A stretch of 64,000 bases of DNA from Thiogranum sp963752745 (GCA_963752745.1 CAVWAK010000052.1:1-64000); one strand, 5' to 3'. Positions 36,014 to 45,763 are shown, counted from the stretch's first letter. The notes: generated by a model from the sequence alone, not told the origin. Program-made: numbers and translations.

Positions 36014-36050
36014 ACCTGACCCCAAATTCTTTTTTACTCTGACCCCAAAT
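36014..36050 (+). repeat. Tandem pair of CTGACCCCAAATTCTT repeats
   Basis: Two direct copies: CCTGACCCCAAATTCT (36014 onward) and TTTTTACTCTGACCCCAAAT (36031-36050), followed by TCTT. The second is identical to the copy at 30141-30160. Read on the minus strand it encodes the last residues and TAA stop of tilS (N-L-G-S-E, stop). It marks the right boundary of the accessory segment. A degenerate inverted partner (TATCAGAGTAA) is at about 35869-35879. Confidence 0.8.
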
Positions 36051-37365
36051 TCTTCCAGCATAATTGATAACCCTGTTCGTCGGGTGCCGCAGTAAAACCC
36101 TCACATACGCACAGTCCCGCTACTGCGACCAGTTCGTCATGCTGGTAAATCAGTGGTATGTGACTACGCTCCCAGTCCGGGATTGACCATTCCTGAAACA
36201 GTTTTTTCAGCGCATGATGCCCCGCCCTGCCGGCTGGCTGCAAAACTTCGCCACCCTGGCGAAAACGCACTTCAAGGCTCGCTCCCGGTTCAATACGCAA
36301 ACCTGATCCCACGCTGGGTTCGGCCATCAGGGTGCCGGCTGCCAATTTGAGTGGCTTGGTACCATCCCAGGGTAGACGCTTTTCCGGGTCCTGTTTTTCC
36401 TGCGGCGCCATAAGATAAAGCGCCTGACGATACCTGCGTAGTTCGGCACCGGCCCAATGCACCAATGGTGTTGCGTCTTCACGTGCTGACAGCACTTCCG
36501 AACCAACGCGTTTAAGCACTTCCAGCGAAGGTGGTTTGAATCCGTTAAGTTCGATCCAGTGGCGTAACAGGTTTCGCTGACGCGCCGGACTTAAGCTCAG
36601 CAAATCAGGGATTCTCAAACGATCTGGCAGCTCGCTGCTGCCACAAGTGGCGAGGTCAAGTTCTGCCAGCGCTGTTGCCAGTTCAGCCTGGTCAGCCTGC
36701 AAACCCGCGGCCCGCGCCAGGACATGCGTTAATCCCGGCCAGTGTTCGCGTAATTGTGGTAACAGGTGCTGGCGCAGCAAATTGCGGTCATAGCGGGTAT
36801 CGGTATTGGTCGGGTCTTCCACCCAGCGCAGCTTATGCGCGCGCGCGTAGTCGAGAATGTCGGACTGAGGGTAGTCGAGAAACGGGCGCAACAAGTGGCC
36901 ATGCCCCAAGCTGGCCAGATTCGGCATCGACGCCAGGCCACGCGGACCGGCGCCCCGAAACAATTGCAGTAACAGGGTTTCCGCCTGGTCGTCCTGGTGC
37001 TGGGCGGTAATCAACAGGGCACCGGCGGGTAACCAGTCAGCGAGAGCGCGGTAACGTGCTGTTCGGGCAGCAGCCTCCGGGCTTTCTCCCTGCCTGGCGC
37101 GCCCGTCAACATGCAGTGTCTCAAAAGGCACCTGCAATTCCTCACACACGGCCCGACAGTGTACGGCCCAGTCACCGGACTGCGACTGAATCTGGTGATC
37201 GACGTGCACTGCGGACAAGGGTGCAGACAAGGTTTCGCGACGGTTCGCGAGCAGATGCAGCAGTACGTGGGAATCGACGCCACCGCTATAGGCGACGCAA
37301 TACGCTGCTGCTTCCGGCAGATCCGCCAGCCAGGCGGACAGCAGGTTACTTTTCGACAAACTCAC
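36034..37365 (-). CDS. tilS: tRNA(Ile)-lysidine synthetase
   Basis: Converts the wobble cytidine of the AUA-reading tRNA-Ile to lysidine. 443 residues. The ATP-pyrophosphatase P-loop is YSGGVDSHVLLHLL (about 24-37) and ITAQHQDDQAETLLLQLFRGAGPRGLASM follows; a TilS C-terminal domain occupies roughly 355-435 (LRIEPGASLEVRFRQGGEVLQPAGRAGHHALKKL). The last five residues and stop are supplied by the repeat at 36031-36050, so the native C-terminus may have been altered by a few residues. Overlaps accA by 20 nt. Confidence 0.96.
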   Translation of the reverse strand: MSLSKSNLLSAWLADLPEAAAYCVAYSGGVDSHVLLHLLANRRETLSAPLSAVHVDHQIQSQSGDWAVHCRAVCEELQVPFETLHVDGRARQGESPEAAARTARYRALADWLPAGALLITAQHQDDQAETLLLQLFRGAGPRGLASMPNLASLGHGHLLRPFLDYPQSDILDYARAHKLRWVEDPTNTDTRYDRNLLRQHLLPQLREHWPGLTHVLARAAGLQADQAELATALAELDLATCGSSELPDRLRIPDLLSLSPARQRNLLRHWIELNGFKPPSLEVLKRVGSEVLSAREDATPLVHWAGAELRRYRQALYLMAPQEKQDPEKRLPWDGTKPLKLAAGTLMAEPSVGSGLRIEPGASLEVRFRQGGEVLQPAGRAGHHALKKLFQEWSIPDWERSHIPLIYQHDELVAVAGLCVCEGFTAAPDEQGYQLCWKNLGSE

Positions 37366-38305
37366 CGTAAGACATCAAGCGCTGGTAACGGGCGGCGATC
37401 AACTGGTCCATGGGTAACCGGCCCAGTTGCTCGACCTGCTCTACCAGCTTTGCACTGATCCGCTTCGCCATTTCCTCAGGATCACGGTGCGCGCCACCCA
37501 GTGGTTCTTCAATGATGTCGTCGACGAGATTCAGGTCCAGCAGCCGTTGCGAAGTCACACCCAGTGCAGCGGCAGCATCCGGGGCTTTTTCGGCACTCTT
37601 CCACAGAATCGAGGCACAGCCTTCCGGTGAGATGACCGAGTAAATACTGTATTGCAGCATCAGCATGCGGTCACCGACACCAATAGCCAGTGCCCCACCG
37701 GAACCGCCTTCGCCGATGACAGTACAGATGATGGGTGTTTTCAGATCCGCCATGACATACAGGTTACGGGCAATGGCTTCACTCTGGCCACGTTCTTCGG
37801 CGCCGATACCGGGATAGGCGCCGGGCGTATCGATAAACGTCAACAGCGGCAACTTGAAGCGCTCGGCCATCTGCATCAGTCGCTGCGCCTTGCGGTAACC
37901 TTCCGGTCGCGGCATACCGAAGTTGCGAATAATTTTTTCCTTGGTATCGCGGCCTTTTTGCTGCCCAATTACCATCACCGGCTTGCCTTCAAGGCGAGCC
38001 ATGCCACCGACAATGGCTGCATCGTCAGCATAGGTGCGATCACCATGCAGTTCCTCAAAATCGGTAAAGATCTGCTGAATGTAATCCAGCATGTAGGGCC
38101 GCTGGGGATGACGTGCCATCTGGGAAACCTGCCAGTCATCCAGCTTGGAGAAAATTGATTCAGTCAGCGACTGGCTTTTTGCCTGCAAGCGGCCGATTTC
38201 TTCGTTGATATTGATTTCGGCGTCATCGCCGACGTAACGAAGTTCTTCTATTTTCGCCTCAAGCTCGGCAATCGGCTGCTCAAAATCCAGAAAATTCATA
38301 TCCAT
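37346..38305 (-). CDS. accA: Acetyl-CoA carboxylase carboxyltransferase subunit alpha
   Basis: With AccD it carboxylates acetyl-CoA to malonyl-CoA, the first step of fatty-acid synthesis. I chose ATG at 38305 (MDMNFLDFEQPIAELEAKI), 319 residues as in E. coli. Family blocks include RPYMLDYIQQIFTDFEELHGDR, FGMPRPEGYRKAQRLM, FIDTPGAYPG and GEGGSGGALAIGVGDR. It lies 55 nt after dnaE, the conserved dnaE-accA-tilS order. Confidence 0.97.
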   Translation of the reverse strand: MDMNFLDFEQPIAELEAKIEELRYVGDDAEININEEIGRLQAKSQSLTESIFSKLDDWQVSQMARHPQRPYMLDYIQQIFTDFEELHGDRTYADDAAIVGGMARLEGKPVMVIGQQKGRDTKEKIIRNFGMPRPEGYRKAQRLMQMAERFKLPLLTFIDTPGAYPGIGAEERGQSEAIARNLYVMADLKTPIICTVIGEGGSGGALAIGVGDRMLMLQYSIYSVISPEGCASILWKSAEKAPDAAAALGVTSQRLLDLNLVDDIIEEPLGGAHRDPEEMAKRISAKLVEQVEQLGRLPMDQLIAARYQRLMSYGEFVEK

Positions 38306-38359
38306 GGCGGGCATTTTACGCAAATGCGCGAGCAACTTCACCAAAAATCCGGCACCCCG

Positions 38360-41300
38360 TCAGTACACCACTCTCACATGCGATTCTCCGGCCAGTTCCC
38401 GCAGCCGGTGCAGCAATTCATCGGTCGGATGTACCCGCCATTCCTCGCCCAGGGTCATGTGTGCCTGCGCAGTCGGGCCCCGGTATTGAATCCCCACGGG
38501 ACAGTTCCCCTCCCGGTAAGGCGTCAACACATCGGCCAGCGAGCCGACAAAACCGTTGCCAGCCTTCTGGGCACCGATGCTGACCACCAGGCGCCGGGCG
38601 TAAATTTCACGGGCCTGGTCGGTGTCGAAAATCTTGTTGGCATTGACGCGCATGCTGCCGGAAAAATCATCGAATGCCAGTGTGCCCTGAACCACCAGTA
38701 TGGTGTCATTGCTCATTAACGCACGATACTGTTCAAACACTTTCGAAAATACGCGGATTTCCATGCGCGCAGTACGGTCGTCGAGGGTAAGAAATGCCAT
38801 GCGGCCACCGCTCTGGGTGTTGCGCGTGCGCAGCTCGACAACCAGCCCGGCAAGCACGATGGTTTTCTCGTTACCGCGTTGCCGGCCGCCACCGGCCGGT
38901 GGCGTCTCGGCGGCCAGATCAGCCAGCGGTGCCGTAATCATGCTGGTCAGTTCTTCGCGATAACGTTCAATCGGGTGGCCGGTGAGGTACAGGCCGAGGG
39001 TTTCTTTTTCACCGGCGAGACGTTGCTCCTCCAGCCACTCATCGATATCCGGCGTCGACAGCAATGGCGCCTCGGAATCAACCGGTGCCGCGACACTGCC
39101 AAACATATCTGACTGACCGGCTGCCGAATCGCGTAAATGCTGTTCTGCTGACTTGACTGCCTCTGGCAGCTGATGCGACAGCGAGGCCCGGTTGGTACCA
39201 ATTTGATCGAGTGCTCCGCAGCGAATCAGTGCTTCATAGACGCGACGGGTAACTTTGCGGGAATCCATGCGGCGGCACAGGTCAACCAGCGAGGTAAAGG
39301 GTCCGTTCGCCAGGCGCTCGTGAATCATGACTTCGATAGCGGCTTCACCGACACCCTTGATGGCACCCAGGCCATAGATCACCGTCGTATCACCCTCGAC
39401 GGTGAAGGCATAGCCGGAGCGATTGATATCCGGCGGTACCACTTCGAGTTCCATGTGACGGCATTCATCAATCAGCGTGACCACCTTGTCGGTGTTGTCC
39501 ATGTCAGCAGACAGCACCGCTGCCATGAACGGCGCCGGGAAATGCGCCTTCAACCAGGCCGTCTGGTAGGACACCAGCGCATAGGCTGCCGAGTGTGACT
39601 TGTTAAAGCCGTAACCGGCAAACTTCTCCATCAGGTCGAAAATATAGGTCGCGGTTTTTTCCTCGACCCCGCGTTGCAGCGCACCCTCGGTAAATATGAC
39701 ACGCTGTTTGGCCATCTCTTCGGGTTTCTTCTTACCCATGGCGCGGCGTAACAGGTCGGCGGCACCCAGCGTGTAACCCGCCAGCACCTGGGCAATCTGC
39801 ATGACCTGTTCCTGGTACAGAATCACGCCGTAGGTAGGCTGGAGAATCGCTTCCAGGTCAGGGTGTGGGTACTCAACCCTGGCGCGGCCGTGTTTACGGT
39901 CGATAAAGTCATCCACCATGCCCGACTGCAAAGGGCCGGGCCTGAACAGCGCCACCAGCGCGATAATGTCTTCGAAGCTATCCGGTTGCAGCCGCTTGAT
40001 GAGGTCCTTCATGCCGCGCGATTCAAGCTGGAATACCGCGGTGGTCTGGTAGGCCTTGAGCAGTTCAAAGCTCTTCCGGTCGTCCAGCGCGATACTGGTG
40101 ATATCCAGGGGTTCCTCGCCACTGTCACCACGTTGCTTGTTAATCGTTTGCAACGCCCAGTCGATAATCGTCAGCGTGCGCAGGCCCAGGAAGTCAAACT
40201 TGACCAGGCCGACGGCTTCGACGTCGTCCTTGTCGAACTGGCTGACGACATTGACGCCGCCCTGCTCGCAGTAGATCGGTGTGAAGTCAGTCAGCTTGGT
40301 GGGTGAAATCACCACGCCACCGGCGTGTTTACCGGCGTTTCTCGACAGGCCTTCCAGGGAACGGGCCAGATCCAGCAGTGTCGCGACATCTTCGTCGTCC
40401 CGGTAGAGATCAGCCAGCGCCTCCTCCTGCTCGAGCGCCTTGTCGAGCGTCATACCGATTTCAAACGGAATCAGCTTGGCGATTCGGTCGACAAAACCAT
40501 ACGGGTGACCCAGCACGCGACCCACGTCGCGGACTACCGCTTTGGCAGCCATGGAACCGTAAGTAATGATCTGCGAGACTTTCTCGCGGCCGTAGTGCTC
40601 GGCGACGTAATCGATTACCCGGTCGCGGCCTTCCATGCAGAAGTCGACGTCGAAGTCAGGCATGGAGACACGTTCGGGATTGAGAAACCGTTCGAACAGC
40701 AGTTCGTACTTCAGCGGATCGAGATCGGTAATGGTCATCGCATAAGCGACCAGCGAACCGGCACCGGAACCACGCCCCGGACCAACCGGCACGCCATTGT
40801 GCTTTGGCCCACTGGATAAAGTCGGCAACGATCAGGAAGTAACCCGGAAAGCCCATGGAGATAATAACGTCCAGCTCGGTTTCCAGGCGCTCATCGTAGG
40901 GCTTGCGCAATTCGGCAAAATTGTCAGCCGTGGTATCGAACAAGCTGGCCAGCCGCTGTTCCAGACCGGTGTGCGCCTCCTGGCGGAAGAACGCATCCAT
41001 GGTGAGACCGTCAGGCACCGGAAAGTCCGGCAGATAGTTTTTGCCAAAGGTCAGTTCGAGGTTACAGCGTTGTGCAATTTCGACGCTGTTTTCCAGTGCT
41101 TCCGGTAAATCGGCAAACAACTCCTGCATTTCTTCCGGTGTACGCAGGTACTGCTGGCTGGAATGACGGTGGGCACGCCGTGGGTCATCGAGCGTACGCC
41201 CGTCGTTAATACAGACACGCGCTTCGTGCGATTCGAAATCGTCGGCTTTCAGAAAATGCACATCGTTGGTCGCCACCACTGGCAGCTGATGCCCTGCAGC

Positions 41301-41861
41301 CAGTTCGACAACAGCGTGCAGGTAGTCTTCCTCGCCCTCACGCCCGGTACGCTGTACTTCAAGATAATAGTGGTCGGGAAAGTGTGTTTTCCAGAAATCC
41401 AGGCGTTCCTCAGCGAGCGCCGGGTTGCCGGCTAAAAGTGCTTCGCCGATATCGCCTTCCCTGCCGCCGGACAGCGCAATCAGGCCTTCAGTTTGACCGA
41501 CCAGCCATTCGCGTTCGAGCATCGGTACTGACTGGTGCTGGCCATGCAGGTAGCTGCGCGAAACCAGCTCGGTGAGATGTTTGTAACCCTTAAGATCCTT
41601 GCACAGCAACACCAGCCGCCAGGGCCTGGCAATCTGTTCAGGATCACGCAGCCATAGATCGACCCCAATGATGGGTTTGACGCCGGCCGCCATGGCGGCA
41701 CGGTAGAACTTCACCATGGCAAACATGTTGCTCTGGTCAGTTACTGCCACCGCGGGCATGCCTGCTGCGGCCACGGCCTTGACCAGCGGCTTGATACGGA
41801 CCACACCGTCTACCAGTGAATACTCGGTATGCAGGTGTAAATGAACAAAGCCGGGGCGCAT
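38360..41861 (-). CDS. dnaE: DNA polymerase III alpha subunit, frameshifted
   Basis: Replicative polymerase catalytic subunit. I start at ATG 41861 (MRPGFVHLHLHTEYSLVDG, PHP domain). The first frame is family-like to K353 (GYFLIVADFIQWAK, codon 40805-40803), then turns to nonsense and ends at 40656. The family sequence resumes one base later as HNGVPVGPGRGSGAGSLVAY and runs to 38360, including catalytic PDFDVDF, QLESRGMKDLIKRL and a C-terminal OB-fold. Total length is 3n+1; dropping one base (most simply 40802) gives 1166 residues (E. coli 1160). Because dnaE is essential, a consensus error is likely. Confidence 0.93.
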
Positions 41862-41904
41862 GAACGAAGTGTCGGGCTTTGCCGCCGGGTATTCAAGACT
41901 TGAC

Positions 41905-41932
41905 AAAAAAAGGGGCCTGATATCCAGGCCCC
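41905..41932 (-). terminator. Rho-independent terminator
   Basis: On the minus strand a GC-rich stem GGGGCCTG / CAGGCCCC with a short loop (41912-41932) is followed directly by seven T residues (41905-41911). It lies between the alpha/beta hydrolase gene and dnaE and should end the upstream transcript, leaving dnaE-accA-tilS with its own promoter. Textbook form. Confidence 0.9.
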
Positions 41933-42013
41933 TTCACTTCCCCAACCCCTTGCGCTCTTCCTGATTCATAGCGGGAAGCCCGGCTATTCCTTTAAGTTCG
42001 AGGTGGAATTGGT

Positions 42014-43204
42014 CTAAATTGGAATGCCACAATGACGCTTTAAAAAACCGTTGATTTCGTCCAGTAGTTCCTCGTACAACGGGTTATAGGTCAGGCGCCG
42101 GATTACCCGGCAGTCTGCCGATTCATCAAACATTTCTCCCAGGCAATCTTCTTCGCCAGCCCGGCAACGGGCATATTTCAGTGGATCGGTGCGGTAGTAA
42201 TGCGCACAGGAGCGCTGGCTGCCGCGCCTGCCATAGTGTGGATTGGCTGGCGACTGGATGATCGAGGTATGTGAGAAACTGCGGATATGCTGATCCGGAA
42301 ACGCCGCAGGTACCCGTTGCGCGAAGTCTGGCAAGCGCGGCGTCCCGGTAGTGTAGTACAACAGCCTGCGCGGACCGATCAGATTGGCGAACCAGTCGAG
42401 TATCGCCTGTGTGTCCAGCGTGGCGTCCTTCTCGCTGGCGGCAACAAAAACCGGTATGCGGCGCTCACAGAGATTGCCGACACGCTGCACGGCCCGGGTC
42501 ATGGCATGAACCTCGGCTATGGCCCGATTGGTCAGGGACTCATACTTGAAACAGTCGGTATCAGGTTGAACATCAAACCAGGCCATCCGCTGCCAGCGTT
42601 TGCCGGATATCCCGAAGGTGTCTGCCAGGCCGGCCAGAGGCGATACCTTGATCGCCGGTGAAAACAGGAACAGGCCCTGTATCGACGGGTTCAGCATGGA
42701 TTGATAAATACTCAGCGTCGCACCGGCGGAAAAACCCAGTGCGTAGACGTGCTGAAAACGCGCCTGAAGCAATTCGAGCAGTCGCTGGTGGGCACGTAAT
42801 GCATCCTGCCAGCTGAATTCGAGTAAATCTCCCGGACGTGTACCGTGGCCAGGTAACTGCATTGCCAGCACATAAAAACCCTGGGCGCGAAAATGCTGTG
42901 CCAGATCCCGCACTGCAAACGGCGAATCCGTCAGCCCATGCACCATCAGTATGGCGCGTTGGGCAGGCTCGGGCGGTATCATTACAAACGGACTGTTGCC
43001 CTCGAGAATCCAGGTGTCCTGCTTGCCATCCAGGTCCGTGCGCCCGCAACTGACCTGCTGACGGGCGGCTGCCAGGTACGCGTCTATCGACTCGGAATCA
43101 AAATGATAGCTGTCGTCGCATCCGGATGGCTGGTGGCGCTCGCCCAGCTGGTTCGCAATCGACGGACCGCTGACAAAATTCCACAATCGACGGAAAGCAC
43201 TCAT
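42014..43204 (-). CDS. Alpha/beta hydrolase
   Basis: 396 residues with an alpha/beta hydrolase core: oxyanion-hole region ILMVHGLTDSPFAVRDLA, LPGHGTRPGDL and the nucleophile elbow LGFSAGATLSIY (G-x-S-x-G). VPVFVAASEKDATLDTQAI carries the likely acid, and FSHTSII a candidate histidine. A long C-terminal part (about 320-396) has four spaced cysteines (SCAHYYRTDPLKYARCRAGEEDCLG and SADCRVIRR) that I do not recognise. No signal peptide. Substrate unknown. It overlaps rnhB by 4 nt and sits where rnhB-dnaE are usually adjacent. Confidence 0.85.
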   Translation of the reverse strand: MSAFRRLWNFVSGPSIANQLGERHQPSGCDDSYHFDSESIDAYLAAARQQVSCGRTDLDGKQDTWILEGNSPFVMIPPEPAQRAILMVHGLTDSPFAVRDLAQHFRAQGFYVLAMQLPGHGTRPGDLLEFSWQDALRAHQRLLELLQARFQHVYALGFSAGATLSIYQSMLNPSIQGLFLFSPAIKVSPLAGLADTFGISGKRWQRMAWFDVQPDTDCFKYESLTNRAIAEVHAMTRAVQRVGNLCERRIPVFVAASEKDATLDTQAILDWFANLIGPRRLLYYTTGTPRLPDFAQRVPAAFPDQHIRSFSHTSIIQSPANPHYGRRGSQRSCAHYYRTDPLKYARCRAGEEDCLGEMFDESADCRVIRRLTYNPLYEELLDEINGFLKRHCGIPI

Positions 43205-43806
43205 TCCTGCCTGTCGAGCACCCGCCTGACCGGCGCGTAAGAACGCCGGTGAACAGGCGTCACACCCAGGCTATTGAGCGCCTCCAGGTGCTTTTTACTC
43301 GGGTAGCCCTTGTGACTTGCCAGACCATAACCGGGATATTCCGCATCCAGGCCGCACATTTCACGGTCGCGGCTAACCTTGGCAATTATCGACGCCGCAC
43401 TGATCGCCGGCACCAGTGAATCGCCCTTTACGATCGCCCGCGATGGATATTCCAGTGCCGGGCAACGGTTGCCGTCGATCAGTACCAGTTCGGGGGCAAG
43501 CTGCAAACCGGCCACGGCACGCTGCATGGCCAGCAGGCTGGCCTGGAGAATATTGATGTCGTCGATCTCTTCAACTTCAGCGCGTCCCAGTGACCAGGCG
43601 AGTGCATATTTACGGATTTCGTCAGCCAGTTGCTCACGGCGTTTCTCGCTGAGCTTCTTCGAATCGGCGAGTCCTGCAATTGGCCGTTCGGGATCCAGTA
43701 CCACCGCGGCCGCTACCACCGGCCCGGCCAATGGGCCGCGCCCGACTTCATCCACACCGGCGTGCAGTGCGGGCAGGCTTTCCAGTTCAATTTGCGTGAC
43801 GTGCAT
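43201..43806 (-). CDS. rnhB: Ribonuclease HII
   Basis: Cuts RNA in RNA-DNA hybrids and at misincorporated ribonucleotides. I chose ATG at 43806 (MHVTQIELESLPALHAGVDEVGRGPL), 201 residues. Catalytic acids are in GVDEVGRGPLAGPVVAAAV (Asp-Glu pair) and LIDGN; YPGYGLASHKGYPSKKHLEAL is the family C-terminal block. The start overlaps the end of lpxB by about 20 nt, the common lpxB-rnhB arrangement. Confidence 0.96.
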   Translation of the reverse strand: MHVTQIELESLPALHAGVDEVGRGPLAGPVVAAAVVLDPERPIAGLADSKKLSEKRREQLADEIRKYALAWSLGRAEVEEIDDINILQASLLAMQRAVAGLQLAPELVLIDGNRCPALEYPSRAIVKGDSLVPAISAASIIAKVSRDREMCGLDAEYPGYGLASHKGYPSKKHLEALNSLGVTPVHRRSYAPVRRVLDRQE

Positions 43807-44974
43807 TAATAGTCTCCAGAACAATATCGGCGACGCGTGCCGCCGCGTTTCGACGCAAGTCCCGCTGCACAGCCGCAAAAGGTTGCACCTGCTGTGCGGC
43901 CCGCTCAGGCTGCTGCAGTAATGTCAGCAGCTCACCGGATAATGTTTCGGGATTCGCTTCGCGTTGTAAATACTCGGGTACCTGGTACCTGCCGAGCAGG
44001 TTGTTCGGCAACGATACATAAGGCACCTTAAGCATGCGTCGCACTAACGCATAACTCAAGGGATTCATACGGTAGGCTACCACCATCGGTCGCCCCACCA
44101 GCAGACATTCCAGCGTCGCCGTACCGGACGCCAGCAAAACTGCTTCCGCAGCCGCCATAACCGACCGTGACTGGTCCTCTACAAGATCTATCCGCAGGCC
44201 ACTGAAAACCGCCTGCTGTACGATGGTTTCGCACACCGGCCGCAACGAAGGCATGGCCACTGGCACCAGCCAGCGCACCTCAGGCAACACCTCTGCACAA
44301 CGCAACGCGCTATGCAGAAAGACGGGCAGCAGGCGCTCCACTTCACTGCGCCGACTGCCGGGCAGTAACGCAACATAGCGGCAATCTGTATCCAGTCCCA
44401 GCCGGCTGCGGGCAGCAGGCGCGGATTGATCGTCGGCAATATCGTCCGCCAGCGGATGTCCGACGTATTCGGCCGGCACGCCCTGCTCACGGTAGAATTC
44501 AGTCTCGAATGGAAACAATGTCAGCATCTTGTCGACGCTGCGTTGAATGTGGCGCAAGCGGTAACGCCGCCAGGCCCATACCGAGGGGCTTACCCAGTGC
44601 AGCGTGGCGATACCGATGCGCTTGAGCTGTTGCTCGAGCCCGAGGTTAAAATCCGGGGCATCGATACCAATAAAAACATCGGGTGGATGATCTGTGAAAT
44701 AGCGGACAAGACGGCGGCGTAACCGCCACAGGCGTGGTAAATGAACCAGTACTTCAAACAGACCCATCACTGCGAGCTGCTCAGCGTCGGCGAGTGAATC
44801 ACAGCCAGCGGCACGCATCCGCGGCCCGCCAACACCGACAAACTCGGCATCCGGAACTTGCTCGCGAAGCCGTGCTATCAGTGCTGCACCAAGCAGATCA
44901 CCGGACGACTCACCTGCGACCAACCCGATACGCAGCCCTGTCACACTAGCGCACGAAGCTGCGCTCACCGGCAC
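43787..44974 (-). CDS. lpxB: Lipid-A-disaccharide synthase
   Basis: Joins UDP-diacylglucosamine and lipid X into the lipid A disaccharide. 395 residues; N-terminal IGLVAGESSGDLLGAALI, VFIGIDAPDFNLGLEQQLK, WVSPSVWAWRRYRLRHI and LLPGSRRSEVERLLPVFL are the family blocks. Its start overlaps lpxA by 29 nt and the end overlaps rnhB, in the lpxD-fabZ-lpxA-lpxB-rnhB block. Confidence 0.97.
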   Translation of the reverse strand: MPVSAASCASVTGLRIGLVAGESSGDLLGAALIARLREQVPDAEFVGVGGPRMRAAGCDSLADAEQLAVMGLFEVLVHLPRLWRLRRRLVRYFTDHPPDVFIGIDAPDFNLGLEQQLKRIGIATLHWVSPSVWAWRRYRLRHIQRSVDKMLTLFPFETEFYREQGVPAEYVGHPLADDIADDQSAPAARSRLGLDTDCRYVALLPGSRRSEVERLLPVFLHSALRCAEVLPEVRWLVPVAMPSLRPVCETIVQQAVFSGLRIDLVEDQSRSVMAAAEAVLLASGTATLECLLVGRPMVVAYRMNPLSYALVRRMLKVPYVSLPNNLLGRYQVPEYLQREANPETLSGELLTLLQQPERAAQQVQPFAAVQRDLRRNAAARVADIVLETINARHAN

Positions 44975-45740
44975 GCAGAAAATCAGTCAGCTGACGGATA
45001 TCGTCGTTGCCGTCCTCCATTTCATGCAAGGCGGCGATGGCCAGTTCGAGCGACAGGTCGTTGCGATACAGCAAGCGGTAAGCCTCCTTGAGCACGCGAA
45101 TCCGTTGCTCATCGAAGCCGCGACGCTTCAGCCCTTCAGCGTTCAAACCACGTGGTCGTGCCTTGCCTTCCGATACGGTCACAAAGGGCGGCACATCCTT
45201 GTTAATGCGCGCACCATAAGCGCTGAAAGCATGCTTGCCCAGACGGCAAAACTGATGAACCAGGCTGCTGCCACCCAGCGTTACGTAATCACCAAGCTCG
45301 ACATGCCCTGCCAGGGTGGCATTGTTTGCCAGTACACAATGACTGCCAATCCGGCAATCATGGGCAATGTGCACATACGCCATGATCCAGTTATCGTCGC
45401 CAATTCGGGTGACGCCGGCGTCCTGCCGGGTACCACGATTAATCGTGACGTATTCGCGGATGGTGTTGCCGTTACCGATCTCCAGCCGGGTGTCTTCACC
45501 TGCATATTTTTTATCCTGGGGTTCAAGTCCCAGCGAGGCAAATGGAAAGATGCGGTTGTTTTCACCGAGGACTGTGCGTCCGCCGATGACCACGTGCGCA
45601 CCAACGTTACAATTGGGGGCAATCTCTACATGGGCGCCGATAATACTGTAAGGGCCGACAATAACGCCGGAAGCGATACGCGCTGCCGGATCAACTACAG
45701 CCGTGGGGTGGATGAGCGAATTATCCAGTATGTCCGTCAT
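44946..45740 (-). CDS. lpxA: UDP-N-acetylglucosamine acyltransferase
   Basis: First step of lipid A synthesis. I chose ATG at 45740 (MTDILDNSLIHPTAVVDPAA), preceded by GGAAG; 264 residues. Left-handed beta-helix hexapeptides run through the first two thirds (for example IIGAHVEIAPNCNVGAHVVI), with IAHDCRIGSHC containing the catalytic His region; a helical C-terminus follows. It starts 23 nt after fabZ. Confidence 0.97.
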   Translation of the reverse strand: MTDILDNSLIHPTAVVDPAARIASGVIVGPYSIIGAHVEIAPNCNVGAHVVIGGRTVLGENNRIFPFASLGLEPQDKKYAGEDTRLEIGNGNTIREYVTINRGTRQDAGVTRIGDDNWIMAYVHIAHDCRIGSHCVLANNATLAGHVELGDYVTLGGSSLVHQFCRLGKHAFSAYGARINKDVPPFVTVSEGKARPRGLNAEGLKRRGFDEQRIRVLKEAYRLLYRNDLSLELAIAALHEMEDGNDDIRQLTDFLRAGERSFVR

Positions 45741-45763
45741 ACTTCCGCTAACTTGGGCATGGA

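Noticed and set aside
40656..40802. C-terminal tail of the upstream dnaE frame as a natural truncated product
   Set aside because: The tail is Arg/Ser-rich shadow sequence, while the next frame holds the conserved polymerase sequence.
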